Below are positions 18,693 through 27,144 of a DNA stretch of 64,000 nucleotides, in pieces (the first letter of the stretch is position 1; each line of letters starts with the position of its first letter). The notes below the pieces were generated by a model. That model was given only the letters and a program-made list of their open reading frames with translations. It searched no databases and was not told the origin of the DNA. A program made the translations under genes and the position numbers. The stretch comes from Ruania albidiflava DSM 18029 (GTDB lineage: Bacteria > Actinomycetota > Actinomycetes > Actinomycetales > Beutenbergiaceae), in contig NZ_ATWL01000006.1 in the NCBI RefSeq assembly GCF_000421225.1, positions 168,489-232,488 of the forward strand, written 5' to 3'.

Positions 18693-20639
18693 GTGAGTAC
18701 CGACGGACACGAGACGTCGGAGCAGGGGGCGCAGTCCGGCACGGACAACCAGGCAGACGCGAGCACCGACAGCAGCACGAGCGGTGGCAACGGTGTGGCG
18801 CACGCACTGGCCACCGATCTGCCGGATGACCTCCCGGAGACTGTGCACCTGCCCGGTGGGATGCGCATCGAGGACGAGGACGAGGACAAGGCGATCACCG
18901 CAAAGCTGCGCCGGCACGGTGCGAAGATCGGCAAAGGCCTGGTCGCACCCCGGGTGTTCTGGCCCGCACTGGTCGCGGTCCTCGCTGTGGTCGCGTTCGC
19001 GCTGATCGCCCCTGGCCTCACCGAGGACGTGTTCAAGGGCATGAACAACTGGATCGTGGCCGATCTCGGTTGGTACTACATGCTGGTGGTGGCCGTCTTC
19101 GTCGCCGTCGCGATCGGTATCGGCGTCTCCCGGATGGGCAAGATCCGCCTCGGCCGGGACGACGAGGAACCGGAGTTCGGCCTGATGTCCTGGTTCGCGA
19201 TGCTGTTCGCCGCCGGGATGGGTATCGGCCTGGTGTTCTATTCGGTAGGTGAACCGCTGAGCTATATCACCACCAGCGTCAAACCGGGCTGGTCCGGTAG
19301 CGAGGCGGACATCGCCGGCCTGGCGATGGCACAGACGTTCATCCACTGGGGACTGCACCCGTGGGCGATCTATGCCGTGATCGGGCTCGCTCTCGCCTAC
19401 GCCATCCACCGGCGGGGCCGGCCCGTGTCCATCCGGTGGGCGCTGGAACCGCTGCTCGGGGAGCGGGTCAAGGGCTGGGCGGGTGACCTCATCGACATCC
19501 TGGCAATCTTCGGCACCCTGTTCGGTATCGCCACCTCGCTCGGCCTGGGTGTGAAGCAGATCTCCTCCGGCCTGGCCTCGATGGGCCTGGTGCGGGAGGA
19601 CGACCAGATCTTGCTGATCATCCTCATCGTGGTGATCACCTTCCTGGCCACGCTGTCCGTGGTCAGCGGTGTCGGTGCGGGCATCAAGTGGCTGTCCAAC
19701 ATCAACCTGTCGATGGCCGGGGTGCTGCTGGTCAGCGTGCTGGTGCTGGGCCCGACGATCTTCCTGTTCCAGAACCTCGTGGAGTCCCTGGGCGTCTACC
19801 TGGCGAACCTGATGAACATGACGTTCGACGTGGGCGCCTACCAGCGCGGTGAAGGCGCGGCGGACTGGTTCGCCGGCTGGACGATCTTCTACTGGGGCTG
19901 GTGGATCTCCTGGTCCCCGTTCGTGGGTGTGTTCATCGCACGGATCTCCCGGGGGCGCACGATCCGGCAGTTCGTCGCTGGCGTGCTGCTGGTGCCTACG
20001 ATCGTCGGGTTCATCTGGTTCTCCGTGCTCGGCGGTGTCGGCATCTTCCAGCAGCTGTTCACCAGCGCCGACCTGACCGCCGGCAACTTGAACGACGACG
20101 GCAGCCTGAAGGTCGAGGCGGTACTCTTCGAGGCGCTCGGGAACCTGCCCCTGGGCGCGGTCTTCTCCGTGATCGCGATCATCCTGGTGGCGATCTTCTT
20201 CATCACCTCCTCCGACTCCGGATCGCTGGTGGTGGACATGCTCGCCTCCGGTGGGCACCCGAACCCACCCACCTGGTCCCGGGTGCTCTTCGCAGTCCTG
20301 GAAGGGCTCCTTGCGGCGGCCCTGCTGATGGCCGGTGGTCTGGAGTCGCTCCAGGCAGCAGCACTCGCCACCGCACTACCGTTCAGCGTGATCCTGCTGC
20401 TGATGTGCGTGGCCACGATCAGGGCGTTGCGGCTGGACCACATGGTCCGGGAGCGGAACGCTCTGCGCGCTCGCCTGGACCGGGTCACCACACATGTCAC
20501 CGAGGAGGTCACCGCGGACTTCTCCCGGTACCCCGAGCTCGCCTCCTACGTGGACGACCGGATCGACTACCGGATCTCCCGGACCAGGGCAGCGTTCAAC
20601 CTGCGCCGGCCCACCACGAAGGAGAAAAACCCGGACTGA
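18693..20639 (+). CDS. BCCT family glycine betaine/choline transporter
   Basis: A 648-residue secondary transporter with 12 helices for compatible solutes. The sodium-site glycine motif GMGIG is at residues 175-179 (inside AGMGIGLVFYSVGEP). The tryptophan-rich substrate motif is FYWGWWISWSPFVGVF, followed by GRTIRQFVAG. Acidic N-terminal and charged C-terminal tails resemble BetP, where they sense osmotic stress. GTG 18693 has GGAGGG just upstream; a TTG at 18669 is a less likely start. It stands alone, so it is probably regulated by osmolarity at its own promoter. Confidence 0.93.
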   Translation: MSTDGHETSEQGAQSGTDNQADASTDSSTSGGNGVAHALATDLPDDLPETVHLPGGMRIEDEDEDKAITAKLRRHGAKIGKGLVAPRVFWPALVAVLAVVAFALIAPGLTEDVFKGMNNWIVADLGWYYMLVVAVFVAVAIGIGVSRMGKIRLGRDDEEPEFGLMSWFAMLFAAGMGIGLVFYSVGEPLSYITTSVKPGWSGSEADIAGLAMAQTFIHWGLHPWAIYAVIGLALAYAIHRRGRPVSIRWALEPLLGERVKGWAGDLIDILAIFGTLFGIATSLGLGVKQISSGLASMGLVREDDQILLIILIVVITFLATLSVVSGVGAGIKWLSNINLSMAGVLLVSVLVLGPTIFLFQNLVESLGVYLANLMNMTFDVGAYQRGEGAADWFAGWTIFYWGWWISWSPFVGVFIARISRGRTIRQFVAGVLLVPTIVGFIWFSVLGGVGIFQQLFTSADLTAGNLNDDGSLKVEAVLFEALGNLPLGAVFSVIAIILVAIFFITSSDSGSLVVDMLASGGHPNPPTWSRVLFAVLEGLLAAALLMAGGLESLQAAALATALPFSVILLLMCVATIRALRLDHMVRERNALRARLDRVTTHVTEEVTADFSRYPELASYVDDRIDYRISRTRAAFNLRRPTTKEKNPD

Positions 20640-20651
20640 CGTCACCGGCGC

Positions 20652-20689
20652 TTTCCTCCACCGGGAGGGCGGCGCTATCGTGGTCCTCA
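20652..20689 (+). promoter_or_regulatory. Candidate promoter of the leuS leader
   Basis: TATCGT at 20676-20681 is a fair -10, placed 7 nt before the leader-peptide ATG at 20689, so the mRNA could start on that codon. The -35 region is poor (TTTCCT near 20652). A GGGAGGG at 20663-20669 could instead serve a GTG start at 20680. Confidence 0.45.
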
Positions 20690-20727
20690 TGGTCGTCGAG
20701 AGGCAGCTGCTAACCGGGTCGCGCTGA
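20689..20727 (+). CDS. leuL: Leucine leader peptide of leuS
   Basis: A 12-codon reading frame, MVVERQLLTGSR, with consecutive leucine codons CTG and CTA at 20707-20712; CTA should be a rare codon in this GC-rich DNA. A GTG at 20680 would add Val-Val-Leu in front. The TGA stop (20725-20727) falls inside the 5' arm of the antisequestrator hairpin, as required for an attenuator. Classical attenuators have been predicted upstream of leuS in some Streptomyces, which supports the reading. It is too short for normal gene finding. Confidence 0.65.
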   Translation: MVVERQLLTGSR

Positions 20728-20808
20728 GTCCGCACCCGGAGCACACCTCAGCGCGGCGTGCCCCCTTGCTGCAGGGTGGAACGTGCTCTCCCCGACCACT
20801 GCTGAGGA
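20714..20808 (+). promoter_or_regulatory. leuS translational attenuator (mutually exclusive hairpins)
   Basis: The segment CTCAGCGC (20747-20754) can pair with GCGCTGAG (20721-20728, perfect 8 bp). Its overlap CCTCAGC (20746-20752) can instead pair with GCTGAGG (20801-20807), which contains the leuS Shine-Dalgarno GAGGA. A further hairpin built on GCGTG/CGTGC and CCCT/AGGG is nested between. A stem CCGGGT (20714-20719) / ACCCGG (20734-20739) is a third alternative. No U-tract follows, so the control would act on translation. Ribosomes finishing the leader cover 20721-20728 and free the sequestrator; ribosomes stalled at Leu codons leave the antisequestrator to form. Confidence 0.65.
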
Positions 20809-20814
20809 TTTGCG

Positions 20815-23250
20815 ATGACTGCCGTCGACCCACCGATCTCCCGCGAGCGCGAAGAGCACTGGCAGCGCGTGTGGGATGCGCTGGACCCGTGGACCGTGCC
20901 GCCCGGAAGGCTCGAGCCAGGCGCGGACGCGCGCTACCTGCTCACGATGTTCCCGTACCCGAGCGGCGACCTGCACATGGGTCATGCCGAGGTGTTCGCG
21001 ATCGAGGACGCGCTCGCCCGGTACTGGCGGTTGCGCGGACACCGGGTGCTGAACCCGATCGGCTGGGACTCCTTCGGCCTGCCCGCGGAGAATGCCGCCA
21101 TCGCCCGCGGGGAGCACCCGGCCACCTACACCGAGACGAACATCGCCACCCAGGCGGCCTCGATCCGCCGCTACGCGGTGAGCTTCGACTTCTCCCGCCG
21201 GCTGCACACCCATGAGGCGGAGTACTACCGGTGGACGCAGTGGCTGTTCCTGCAGCTGTATGAGCGCGGCCTGGCCTACCGCGGTGCAGGCTGGGTGAAC
21301 TGGTGCCCGCAGGACGCCACTGTGCTGGCCAACGAGCAGGTGCTCGCCGGCCGGTGCGAACGCTGCGGCTCCGAGGTGGTGCGCCGAGAGCTCACCCAGT
21401 GGTTCGTCCGGATCACCGACTACGCGGACCGGTTGCTGGACGACATGGCGCAGCTGGAGGGACGGTGGCCGGAACGCATCCTGGCGATGCAGCGCAACTG
21501 GATCGGACGCAGCGAAGGGGTGCAGATCCGGTTCGCGGACGACGGCGGAGCTCACCCGGGCAGGTCGGCTCACCTGGAGGTGTTCACCACCAGGCCGGAG
21601 ACCCTGGCCGGGGTGACGTTCCTGGCCGTGGCGCCGGAGAGCGCCACCGCGTGGGACTGGTGCGCGCCGGGGGCGCGCGCTGCGCTGGCCGAGTACCGCG
21701 AGCAGGTGGCGACGCGTACGGAGATCGAACGCTCCGCCGTCGGGCAGACCAAGACCGGGGTGCCGTTGGGGACCAGCGTGCGCCACCCGCTCACCGGTGA
21801 GCCGATCCCAGTGTGGGCGGCCGACTACGTGCTCGCCGGGTACGGCACCGGCGCAGTGATGGGCGTGCCCGCTGGTGACGAACGGGATGCGGCGTTCGCC
21901 GCGGCGATGGGCATCCCGCAGGCACCTGCCGGGCTGGCTGTCCTGCCCGGTGCGGAGCCGGACTGGCCGGAGCCGGACGAGATGGTGCAGCAGCTGCTGA
22001 CCGCCGGTGCCGGCGAGCGTGCGCGCAGCTATCGGCTCCGGGACTGGCTGGTCTCCCGGCAGCGGTTCTGGGGCGCGCCGATCCCGATGGTGCACTGCCC
22101 GCGGTGCGGGGTGGTCCCGGTACCGGAGGCGGACCTGCCGGTGCAGCTGCCGGACCTGCGCGGGGAGCAGCTGGTGCCGGAGGGGGTCTCGCCGTTGGCG
22201 GGCGCGAAGGACTGGCTGACGGTGAGCTGTCCGGCCTGTGGCGGACCGGCCCAGCGGGACACGGACACGATGGACACGTTCGTGGACTCCTCCTGGTACT
22301 TCTTGCGCTACCTCTCCCCCGGGCGCACGGACGTGCCGTTCGACCCGGCCGATGCCCGCGACTGGATGCCGGCGGACACCTACGTCGGTGGCGTGGAGCA
22401 CGCGAACCTGCACCTGCTCTACTCCCGGTTCGTCACCAAGGTGCTCCGCGACGCCGGCTGGCTGGAGACCGACGAGCCGTTCGCGGCGCTGCTGAACCAG
22501 GGCCAGGTGATCAACCGGGGTGCGGCGATGAGCAAGTCGCTGGGCAACGGGGTGGACCTGGCCGAGCAGCTGGACACCTACGGCGTGGACGCGGTGCGGT
22601 TGGCGATCATCTTCTCCGGCCCGCCGGCCGACGACCTGGACTGGGCGGACGTGCACCCGGAGGCGATGCACCGGTTCCAGGCGCGGGCGCTGCGGCTGGC
22701 CCGGGACGTGGGGGCGGCCGGAGCCTCTGGGGCTTCGGGCGGCTTCGGCGCTTCCGCGGAAGCGGTGGAGGTGCGGCGCAGCACTCATCGCACCATCGCC
22801 GAGATCACCGAGCTGATGGAGATGCGACGGCTGAACGTAGTGGTGGCGCGGCTGATGGAGCTCGTCTCGGTCGGCAAGAAGGCGATCGATGGCGGGCCGG
22901 GCGCCGGCGAGCTGGCAGTGCGTGAGCTGGCCGAGGGGGTGGCGGTCATGCTCAGCCTGTTCGCGCCGTACACCGCGGAGGAGATGTGGGCAGCGCTGGG
23001 CCACGAACCGTCGGTGGCCCGCGCGCGCTGGCCGGAGGTGGACCGGGCGCTGCTGGTCGCCGAGGAGGTGGAGGCCGTGGTGCAGGTGGCTGGGAAGGTG
23101 CGCGGGCACCTGCGCGTGCCGGCGGACGTGGACGAGCAGGAGCTGCGCCGGCAGGCGTTGCGGCTGGATGCTGTGCGGCGCCGGCTGGCCGGCGCCGAGC
23201 CGCGGCGGGTGGTCGTGCGTGCACCACACCTGGTGAACGTGGTGCCCTGA
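20815..23250 (+). CDS. leuS: Leucyl-tRNA synthetase, Escherichia coli-like type
   Basis: An 811-residue class I synthetase charging tRNA-Leu. The HIGH motif is [10 protein letters not shown] (48-57) and the KMSKS loop is MSKSLGN (from 572). The editing domain has FTTRPET near residue 257 and the conserved Asp at about 355 in PAGDERD. Extra zinc-type motifs CERC, CPRC and CPAC are present. [11 protein letters not shown] and NWIGRSEG resemble the E. coli enzyme, while the usual actinobacterial LeuRS is about 950 residues with FDAFGLPAEQ. The editing insert appears shortened and a Gly/Ala/Ser linker sits near 640. GAGGA at 20804-20808 is its ribosome binding site. It may be a second, acquired LeuRS. 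Confidence 0.95.
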   Translation: MTAVDPPISREREEHWQRVWDALDPWTVPPGRLEPGADARYLLTMFPYPSGDLHMGHAEVFAIEDALARYWRLRGHRVLNPIGWDSFGLPAENAAIARGEHPATYTETNIATQAASIRRYAVSFDFSRRLHTHEAEYYRWTQWLFLQLYERGLAYRGAGWVNWCPQDATVLANEQVLAGRCERCGSEVVRRELTQWFVRITDYADRLLDDMAQLEGRWPERILAMQRNWIGRSEGVQIRFADDGGAHPGRSAHLEVFTTRPETLAGVTFLAVAPESATAWDWCAPGARAALAEYREQVATRTEIERSAVGQTKTGVPLGTSVRHPLTGEPIPVWAADYVLAGYGTGAVMGVPAGDERDAAFAAAMGIPQAPAGLAVLPGAEPDWPEPDEMVQQLLTAGAGERARSYRLRDWLVSRQRFWGAPIPMVHCPRCGVVPVPEADLPVQLPDLRGEQLVPEGVSPLAGAKDWLTVSCPACGGPAQRDTDTMDTFVDSSWYFLRYLSPGRTDVPFDPADARDWMPADTYVGGVEHANLHLLYSRFVTKVLRDAGWLETDEPFAALLNQGQVINRGAAMSKSLGNGVDLAEQLDTYGVDAVRLAIIFSGPPADDLDWADVHPEAMHRFQARALRLARDVGAAGASGASGGFGASAEAVEVRRSTHRTIAEITELMEMRRLNVVVARLMELVSVGKKAIDGGPGAGELAVRELAEGVAVMLSLFAPYTAEEMWAALGHEPSVARARWPEVDRALLVAEEVEAVVQVAGKVRGHLRVPADVDEQELRRQALRLDAVRRRLAGAEPRRVVVRAPHLVNVVP

Positions 23251-23269
23251 GGGTCGGCCGTTCAGCGGC

Positions 23270-23659
23270 TCAGCGCACCAGGAGGGTCGTGGTCGGGTGG
23301 GACCGGGCGAGGGCGCGGTCGAACGTGGCCAGGTGGGCGCCCTGTCCCGCCGCGAGCGCTACCAGGTAGGTGTCCGTCACCTGCCGGTGCCCCTGCAGTC
23401 CGTCGACGTCCACGTCCCGGTAGGACAGGTCGTCGGCCCAGAACTCACACCGCGGGTGGGCGGCAATCTGCTCGAGCATGAGGCGTGCGGTGCGGGCACG
23501 CTCCCCGATCCGCACCACGAACCGCACCAGCGCGCCCTCCACGATCGGGCACAGCGCGAACCGCTCGATCCCGCGGAGCCACCCAGCCGCACGGTCGTGG
23601 TGCTCGTGCTCAGCGACGGTGAGGGCGATGAGCACGTTCGCGTCGAGCAGGAAGGTCAC
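23270..23659 (-). CDS. vapC: VapC-type PIN domain toxin
   Basis: A 129-residue PIN ribonuclease. Acidic residues of the Mg2+ site are visible: D6 in LLDANVLIAL, a Glu in CPIVEGALVRF, and the late aspartates in VTDTYLVALA and LATFDRAL. VapC toxins typically cut tRNA or rRNA. The GTG start overlaps the antitoxin stop by 4 nt. Length and order (antitoxin first) are standard for VapBC. Confidence 0.92.
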   Translation of the reverse strand: MTFLLDANVLIALTVAEHEHHDRAAGWLRGIERFALCPIVEGALVRFVVRIGERARTARLMLEQIAAHPRCEFWADDLSYRDVDVDGLQGHRQVTDTYLVALAAGQGAHLATFDRALARSHPTTTLLVR

Positions 23660-23886
23660 TCGTCGTCCAGGATCTCTGCCACCTCGGCAGTGGTGACGCG
23701 CCGTCCGATCGAGAGCACCGGCAGCCCGGTCCGCTCATCCACGGCGAGATCGACCGGCTCATCCAGCTGCGCCAGCCCACGGATCGTCAGATCGGCCAGC
23801 ACGGTGGACAGCGGCTGACCACGGCGGGCGGCGATCTCCTGCGCGCGACGGTGCACCGCCGGCGGGAGGTTGACAGTCGTCCTCAT
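23656..23886 (-). CDS. vapB: VapB-type ribbon-helix-helix antitoxin
   Basis: A 76-residue protein with an N-terminal RHH DNA-binding motif (MRTTVNLPPAVHRRAQEIAA) and an acidic C-terminal tail (AEVAEILDDE) that would bind the toxin. A TATGAT -10 (minus strand, 23893-23898) lies 6 nt before the ATG, so the message is probably leaderless. The operator at 23889-23919 covers this promoter, which fits autorepression by the VapBC complex. Confidence 0.9.
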   Translation of the reverse strand: MRTTVNLPPAVHRRAQEIAARRGQPLSTVLADLTIRGLAQLDEPVDLAVDERTGLPVLSIGRRVTTAEVAEILDDE

Positions 23887-23888
23887 CT

Positions 23889-23919
23889 CTGCATCATAGC
23901 TGATTCAGATCTGATGCAG
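23889..23919. promoter_or_regulatory. VapBC operator/promoter
   Basis: A perfect 8-nt inverted repeat, CTGCATCA (23889-23896) and TGATGCAG (23912-23919), spans the TATGAT -10 and the transcription start region of vapB. Confidence 0.65.
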
Positions 23920-23939
23920 CTGCTCGGAGCAACGATGCT

Positions 23940-24524
23940 CTATCCACGCCGCACCTGGTAGCGCAGGTGCAGCACCCGGTTCCCCTGGACCACCTCGTCC
24001 GGACCGTCCAGCAGGTGCTGCGTGTCGACCGACCCGAAGTAGCGCTTGCCCGCACCGAGCACGACGGGGACGACGTCCATTCGCACCTCGTCGACCAGCC
24101 CTGCGGCGAGCAGCTGACCACCGACATCGCCGGCGGCGACCTCGACCACACGGTCACCGGCGAGCTCCTGTGCTCTGGTCATCGCTGCCTCGACACTGTC
24201 GACGAAGTGGTAAGGAGCCTCCGCTGGCCAGCTCTCGGGGGCCGGCCGGTGCGTCACGACGACCACGTGGTCGACACCGCCCGGGGGCGTCCCGTCCCAG
24301 CCGTTGGTCAGGTCGAAGACGTGCCGCCCGACGATGGTCACCCCGATCTGGTCCCAGTACGGCCGGATGTAGTCGTAGGACGTCCGGGACACGTTGATCT
24401 CACCGCTGGCGTCCAGTGGAACGTCTCCGTTGCCGTACCAGTCGAACAACGGGCCGGGGTGGTCGTTCTCGTCGGCGATGAAACCGTCCACCGACACCAC
24501 GCTGTACATGATCACCTTGCCCAC
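23940..24524 (-). CDS. Dihydrofolate reductase family protein (RibD_C)
   Basis: A 194-residue protein of the RibD C-terminal/DHFR-like fold, probably an NADPH-dependent reductase. It has the opening strand YSVVSVDGFIAD, the nucleotide-binding GVTIVGRHVFDL and the glycine turn AAGDVGGQLLAAGLVDE. GTG 24524 has an AAGGAGA site. It follows an AraC regulator gene in the same direction with a 67-nt gap. The physiological substrate is unknown; many genomes carry several copies. Confidence 0.88.
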   Translation of the reverse strand: MGKVIMYSVVSVDGFIADENDHPGPLFDWYGNGDVPLDASGEINVSRTSYDYIRPYWDQIGVTIVGRHVFDLTNGWDGTPPGGVDHVVVVTHRPAPESWPAEAPYHFVDSVEAAMTRAQELAGDRVVEVAAGDVGGQLLAAGLVDEVRMDVVPVVLGAGKRYFGSVDTQHLLDGPDEVVQGNRVLHLRYQVRRG

Positions 24525-24591
24525 GGGGTCTCCTTCTGCTGCGGATTTTCCCCTAAGCTAGTCACGGGTGGGCCGGTGCTCTTGTAAGAAA

Positions 24592-25431
24592 TCAAGCGGC
24601 TGGCAGCGGCCAGCTGTCCAGCACGTGACCGGGGTGCTCGCGCAGGAACTGCCGCCGGATCTGCACGTATCGGGTCGGCGTGTACCCGGTGAATGCGCGG
24701 AAGTCGTGGCCGAAGTGAGCCTGGTCGAAGTAGCCGGCCTCATAGGCGGTCCGGGCCCAGTCGACCGGGCCGGCGGGATCGATCGAGAACACCGTGGCGG
24801 CGAACCGGTAGGTACGCGCCAGCCGTTTCGGCGGGACACCGATGAGCTGCTTGAACCGGTGCGCCAGGTGGGTGCTGCTGACACCGGTCGCCGCGGTCAG
24901 GTCACCGATCGGCACCGCTCCTCGGGTGGTCGCGAGCACGCTGCTCGTCTGCCGGACCAGCCCCAGTCCTGGCGCCGCGGAGAGTCGCCGCACCAGCTCG
25001 TGCTCGAGCAGCACCAGCATCTCGTGCGGACTGTCGGCGGTGGCCAGCCGGTCCCGCAGCTCAGTGGTGGCGGCCCGGCCCCACACCTGCTCGAGGGTCA
25101 CCGGCCAGTCCCGCAGCTCGGCCGCGGGCACCGGCAGGAAGGGTGCCAGGCCCCATGGCTTGACGTGCACGCCGACGGACCGGGTCCGGGGTGGATAGCC
25201 GAACTCCAACGCTCGGGTGGGGACGGTGACCACGCACCCGTCGGCGTACTCGGCTGGTTCGGGGTCGCTGCCGCTGCGGAGACGGAACGGCTGGCCGAGG
25301 TTGACGATGAGCAGCGCGCCCGGCATCGGCGGCAGCACCAGCCGGGCGTACGGCGGCGCACCCTCCAGGTAGTAGAGGTCGTCGATCAGCGCCCTCAGCG
25401 GCAGCCGCGGCACCCTGGACACGTACTGCAT
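24592..25431 (-). CDS. AraC family transcriptional regulator
   Basis: A 279-residue regulator (ATG 25431) with a cupin-like N-terminal half and the C-terminal AraC double HTH. The latter contains VPIGDLTAATGVSSTHLAHR, then AYEAGYFDQAHFGHDFRAFTG and GYTPTRYVQIRR. A GATACT hexamer (minus, 25438-25443) sits 6 nt before ATG 25431, suggesting a leaderless transcript; the frame is open another 13 codons upstream. It may regulate the downstream reductase gene. Confidence 0.87.
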   Translation of the reverse strand: MQYVSRVPRLPLRALIDDLYYLEGAPPYARLVLPPMPGALLIVNLGQPFRLRSGSDPEPAEYADGCVVTVPTRALEFGYPPRTRSVGVHVKPWGLAPFLPVPAAELRDWPVTLEQVWGRAATTELRDRLATADSPHEMLVLLEHELVRRLSAAPGLGLVRQTSSVLATTRGAVPIGDLTAATGVSSTHLAHRFKQLIGVPPKRLARTYRFAATVFSIDPAGPVDWARTAYEAGYFDQAHFGHDFRAFTGYTPTRYVQIRRQFLREHPGHVLDSWPLPAA

Positions 25432-25500
25432 CCGCACAGTATCGCCGACACCGCGCCGGTCGCGGGGCATCGCCGCAACCCGGCAGGTGTGCGGGTCCGG

Positions 25501-26184
25501 TCAGGCGCGGCGCACGGCGGCATCGAACCAGCCGGTGATCGTGGTCGGGTGGGTGATCGCGGTGCCGACCACTACGGCGTACGCCCCGGCCTGGGCTGCT
25601 GCCCGGGCCTGGGCGGGTGTGTGGATGCGACCTTCGGCCACGACCGGCACCTCTGGCAGGGCCTGGACGATCTCGGCGAGCAGCTCCAGGTCGGGACCGT
25701 CGGTCGCCGGCCGGGTGGGCGTGTACCCGGCGAGAGTGGTGCCGACGATGTCCACCCCGGCCTCGGCGGCGGCGAGTGCGGACTCCAGGCTGTCGCAGTC
25801 GGCCATGACCGGGACGTCGCTCTCCGCACGCACCCGGTGGACGGTCTCGGCGAGAGTGAGACCGTCCGGGCGATCCCGCTGGGTGCCGTCCAGGGCGAGG
25901 ATGTCCGCCCCGGCGGCCAGCACTGCGCGGCAGTGCGCCAGCGTCGGGGTGATGAAGACACCCGTCTGGCCGTCCTTCCAGATGCCGATCACCGGGACGT
26001 CGACCCGGTCAGCGACCAGGGAGATGTCCGCCAGCCCCTGGGCGCGCACTGCCACCGCTCCCCCGGCCACCGCCGATGCGGCGACCTGCGCCATCGTCTC
26101 CGGGTGCCGCATCGGCTCCCCGGGATAGGCCTGGCAGGAGACGATCAGCCCGCCACGCAGCGGCTCGAGCATCGGGTGGGTCAT
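25501..26184 (-). CDS. nanE: N-acetylmannosamine-6-phosphate 2-epimerase
   Basis: A 227-residue TIM-barrel enzyme converting ManNAc-6-P to GlcNAc-6-P. Signature stretches are LRGGLIVSCQAYPGEPM at the N-terminus, the catalytic Lys in IGIWKDG, the Asp/Glu region VMADCDSLES, and VVAEGRIHTPAQA before the phosphate loop YAVVVGTAITHP. The ATG overlaps the upstream kinase stop by one base. Last gene of the sialic acid operon. Confidence 0.94.
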   Translation of the reverse strand: MTHPMLEPLRGGLIVSCQAYPGEPMRHPETMAQVAASAVAGGAVAVRAQGLADISLVADRVDVPVIGIWKDGQTGVFITPTLAHCRAVLAAGADILALDGTQRDRPDGLTLAETVHRVRAESDVPVMADCDSLESALAAAEAGVDIVGTTLAGYTPTRPATDGPDLELLAEIVQALPEVPVVAEGRIHTPAQARAAAQAGAYAVVVGTAITHPTTITGWFDAAVRRA

Positions 26185-27131
26185 CAGGGTTCCTCCCGTG
26201 TGTTCACGAACTGTGCGGCACCGAGCAGCGCGGCATCCCCGGCCGTGGCGGGAAGCACCTCCGTGCCCGCGACGAGGTCGATCGCCTCGTGAGCAACGCC
26301 GTCGTGCACCCCCTGCCACCACGACCTGCCCGACCCGGCCATCCCTCCGGTGAGCACCACCACCTCCGGGTCCAGGACGTTCAGCAGGCCGCCGACCATC
26401 CGGCCGATGGCCAGCGCGCACGTGCGCAGCACTGTGGCAGCGAGCTCCTCACCGCCCTCTGCCCGGGCCACGACCTCGCGGGTGTCGCCGGCCCGCCCGC
26501 CGGCACGCCGGTAGGCGGCCAGCGTCCCCGGGCCGGAGGCCAGTCCCTCCACATGACCGGTGCGTCCGCAGGTGCACGGCACCCCATCGGCCTCCGGCAC
26601 CGGCACATGGCCGACGTGCCCGGCCACCCCGCGGGTGCCGGTGAGCACAGCGCCGCCCTGCACCAGGGCGCCGCCGATGCCGGTGCCGACCGCCACCAGC
26701 AGCAGCGAGGAAGCCCCCGCCCCGGCGCCGAACGTGTCCTCACCGAGCGCGTGCGCGTGCACGTCGTTGAGCACCCGGGTGGGCAGGTCGAGCGCCGCTG
26801 CCACGCTGGTGCCCAGCTCGGTGCCGGCCCAACCGGGGATCGCATCGGTGGCCGAGACGATCCGGCCGGTGCCCGAGTCCACCACACCGGCGGTGCCGAT
26901 GCCCACCGCAGCCGGGGCCAGCGCCTGGGCGGCAGCATCCTCGCGCACCACGGTGAGCACCTCGACCAGCGTGGCGACCACAGCGACCGGACCGGCCATC
27001 GCCCCGGTGGGCACCGTGCGCCGGGCGTGCACCCGCCCGGCACCGTCCACCAGGCCGGCGCTGATCTTCGTGCCGCCGAGGTCGGCGGCGAGCACCGGCG
27101 CGGGCTGGGCCGCCGGCACAGTCTGGATCAT
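26184..27131 (-). CDS. nanK: ROK family kinase, probable N-acetylmannosamine kinase
   Basis: A 315-residue sugar kinase. The ATP phosphate motif is ADLGGTKISAGL, the sugar-site Asp is in LNDVHAHALGE, and the ROK zinc/cysteine motif CTCGRTGHVEGLAS follows GHVGHVPV. It should phosphorylate ManNAc at C6, given that nanA and nanE flank it; ROK kinases cannot be assigned a sugar from sequence alone. ATG 27131 is used; 13 nt separate it from nanA. Confidence 0.88.
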   Translation of the reverse strand: MIQTVPAAQPAPVLAADLGGTKISAGLVDGAGRVHARRTVPTGAMAGPVAVVATLVEVLTVVREDAAAQALAPAAVGIGTAGVVDSGTGRIVSATDAIPGWAGTELGTSVAAALDLPTRVLNDVHAHALGEDTFGAGAGASSLLLVAVGTGIGGALVQGGAVLTGTRGVAGHVGHVPVPEADGVPCTCGRTGHVEGLASGPGTLAAYRRAGGRAGDTREVVARAEGGEELAATVLRTCALAIGRMVGGLLNVLDPEVVVLTGGMAGSGRSWWQGVHDGVAHEAIDLVAGTEVLPATAGDAALLGAAQFVNTREEP

Positions 27132-27144
27132 CGGTGTGGTCCGG

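Noticed and set aside
18672..20258. 528-codon open frame opposite the BCCT gene
   Set aside because: Asp/His-rich antisense frame without domains; the transporter is clear on the plus strand.
20773..20782. AGGGTGGAAC resembles the T-box consensus upstream of leuS
   Set aside because: The helix that should follow the bulge is absent. The variable base (A) does not match the A73 discriminator of tRNA-Leu. A leader peptide with Leu codons explains the region better.
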